Source of the DNA: Tepidamorphaceae bacterium
Lineage (GTDB): Bacteria; Pseudomonadota; Alphaproteobacteria; Rhizobiales; Tepidamorphaceae
Reading direction: 5' to 3'
DNA: 43,249 nucleotides
Assembly (NCBI GenBank): GCA_028279445.1
Contig: JANQNT010000029.1
Coordinates: 1-43,249, forward strand
Positions 43,137-43,249 of the stretch are shown here, piece by piece (position 1 is the stretch's first letter; every line of letters starts with the position of its first letter). The translations under genes were made by a program, and so were the position numbers. The notes below the pieces were generated by a model that was given only the letters and a program-made list of their open reading frames with translations, was not told the origin of the DNA and did not search any database.

Positions 43137-43249
43137 TTATAGCGCTCACGGCAAGTCTCCCCCGGATCAGGCACTCTGTGCCGTCCGGGGTAGACGCCTC
43201 CGCGAGGGCGGCCTGACCGGCCGGGCACGCAGTCGCGTGCCTGGGTGCC
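43137..43249 (-). repeat. Mosaic palindromic repeat at window end
   Basis: The family motif lies on the minus strand at 43137-43156, and bases 43207-43241 repeat 326-360 exactly (35 bp), including the hairpin GGCACGCAGTCGCGTGCC. The interval 42959-43136 upstream of the TIGR02302 gene shows no gene or clear promoter to my eye. The array continues past the window. Confidence 0.75.

Overview
This is a GC-rich alphaproteobacterial chromosome segment, most likely from Hyphomicrobiales (Rhizobiales) or a close relative. The evidence is gene content and order: hemC-hemD-mic60-hemY opposite tsaD-gpsA-EVE, ftsE-ftsX followed by a YdcF-type gene, an MJ0042 zinc-ribbon protein next to a CpdR-like receiver, a DUF4175/TIGR02302 protein, and a TTAA-N7-TTAA (CtrA-type) box. 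No species can be named from the sequence alone.

Layout. 1-5310 is core: tRNA-Ala(CGC), a block of mosaic intergenic repeats, a small hypothetical gene, an orphan pstB, a class I glutamine amidotransferase, an SDR oxidoreductase, a TerB-like protein and an exported metallo-beta-lactamase-fold protein that has lost its HxHxDH motif. 5339-19276 is an integrated element of about 13.9 kb. 19465-43249 is core again: haem synthesis, tsaD/gpsA, acs, a GGDEF-EAL protein, gamma-glutamyltransferase, rpmF, ftsEX, a receiver-domain regulator and a large membrane protein.

The element is the most interesting part. It sits in the anticodon loop of a tRNA-Thr(CGT) gene. The 3' half of that tRNA lies at 5311-5356 and the 5' half at 19267-19306, both on the minus strand. 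Joined at the shared CATTACGAAT they give a perfectly paired 76-nt tRNA. The junctions carry 18-bp direct repeats (16/18 identical), and CCCTACTA motifs that look like integrase arm sites lie inside both ends. The element does not rebuild the broken tRNA. It carries its own complete tRNA-Thr(CGT) at 19095-19170, just downstream of the captured host 5' half, where the host tRNA promoter could drive it.

Its cargo has two parts. The left part (5615-12825) looks like a DNA modification/restriction locus: a divergent m5C methyltransferase plus a Cys-rich PD-ExT putative nuclease on the minus strand, and a four-gene operon on the plus strand (ParB-like clamp protein with HTH, short SNF2 ATPase, Vsr mismatch endonuclease, EVE-like/HNH nuclease). 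The pairing of a ParB-type protein and an SNF2 motor with an m5C/Vsr/HNH set matches no named defence system I know and is the best candidate for an undescribed system. The right part (13036-19024) is satellite-like: tyrosine integrase, a hypothetical, an AlpA-like excisionase, an AEP-type primase, a VapE-type helicase, a candidate replication origin, a small membrane protein, a C-protein-like XRE regulator with a C-box-like operator, and a HEPN-motif protein beside the replacement tRNA.

Outside the element, at least four intergenic sites (77-500, 31175-31250, 40140-40405, 43125-43249) share a modular palindromic repeat family. Start codons were chosen by reading ribosome-binding sites and family N-termini; functions are from motif recognition without database searches.
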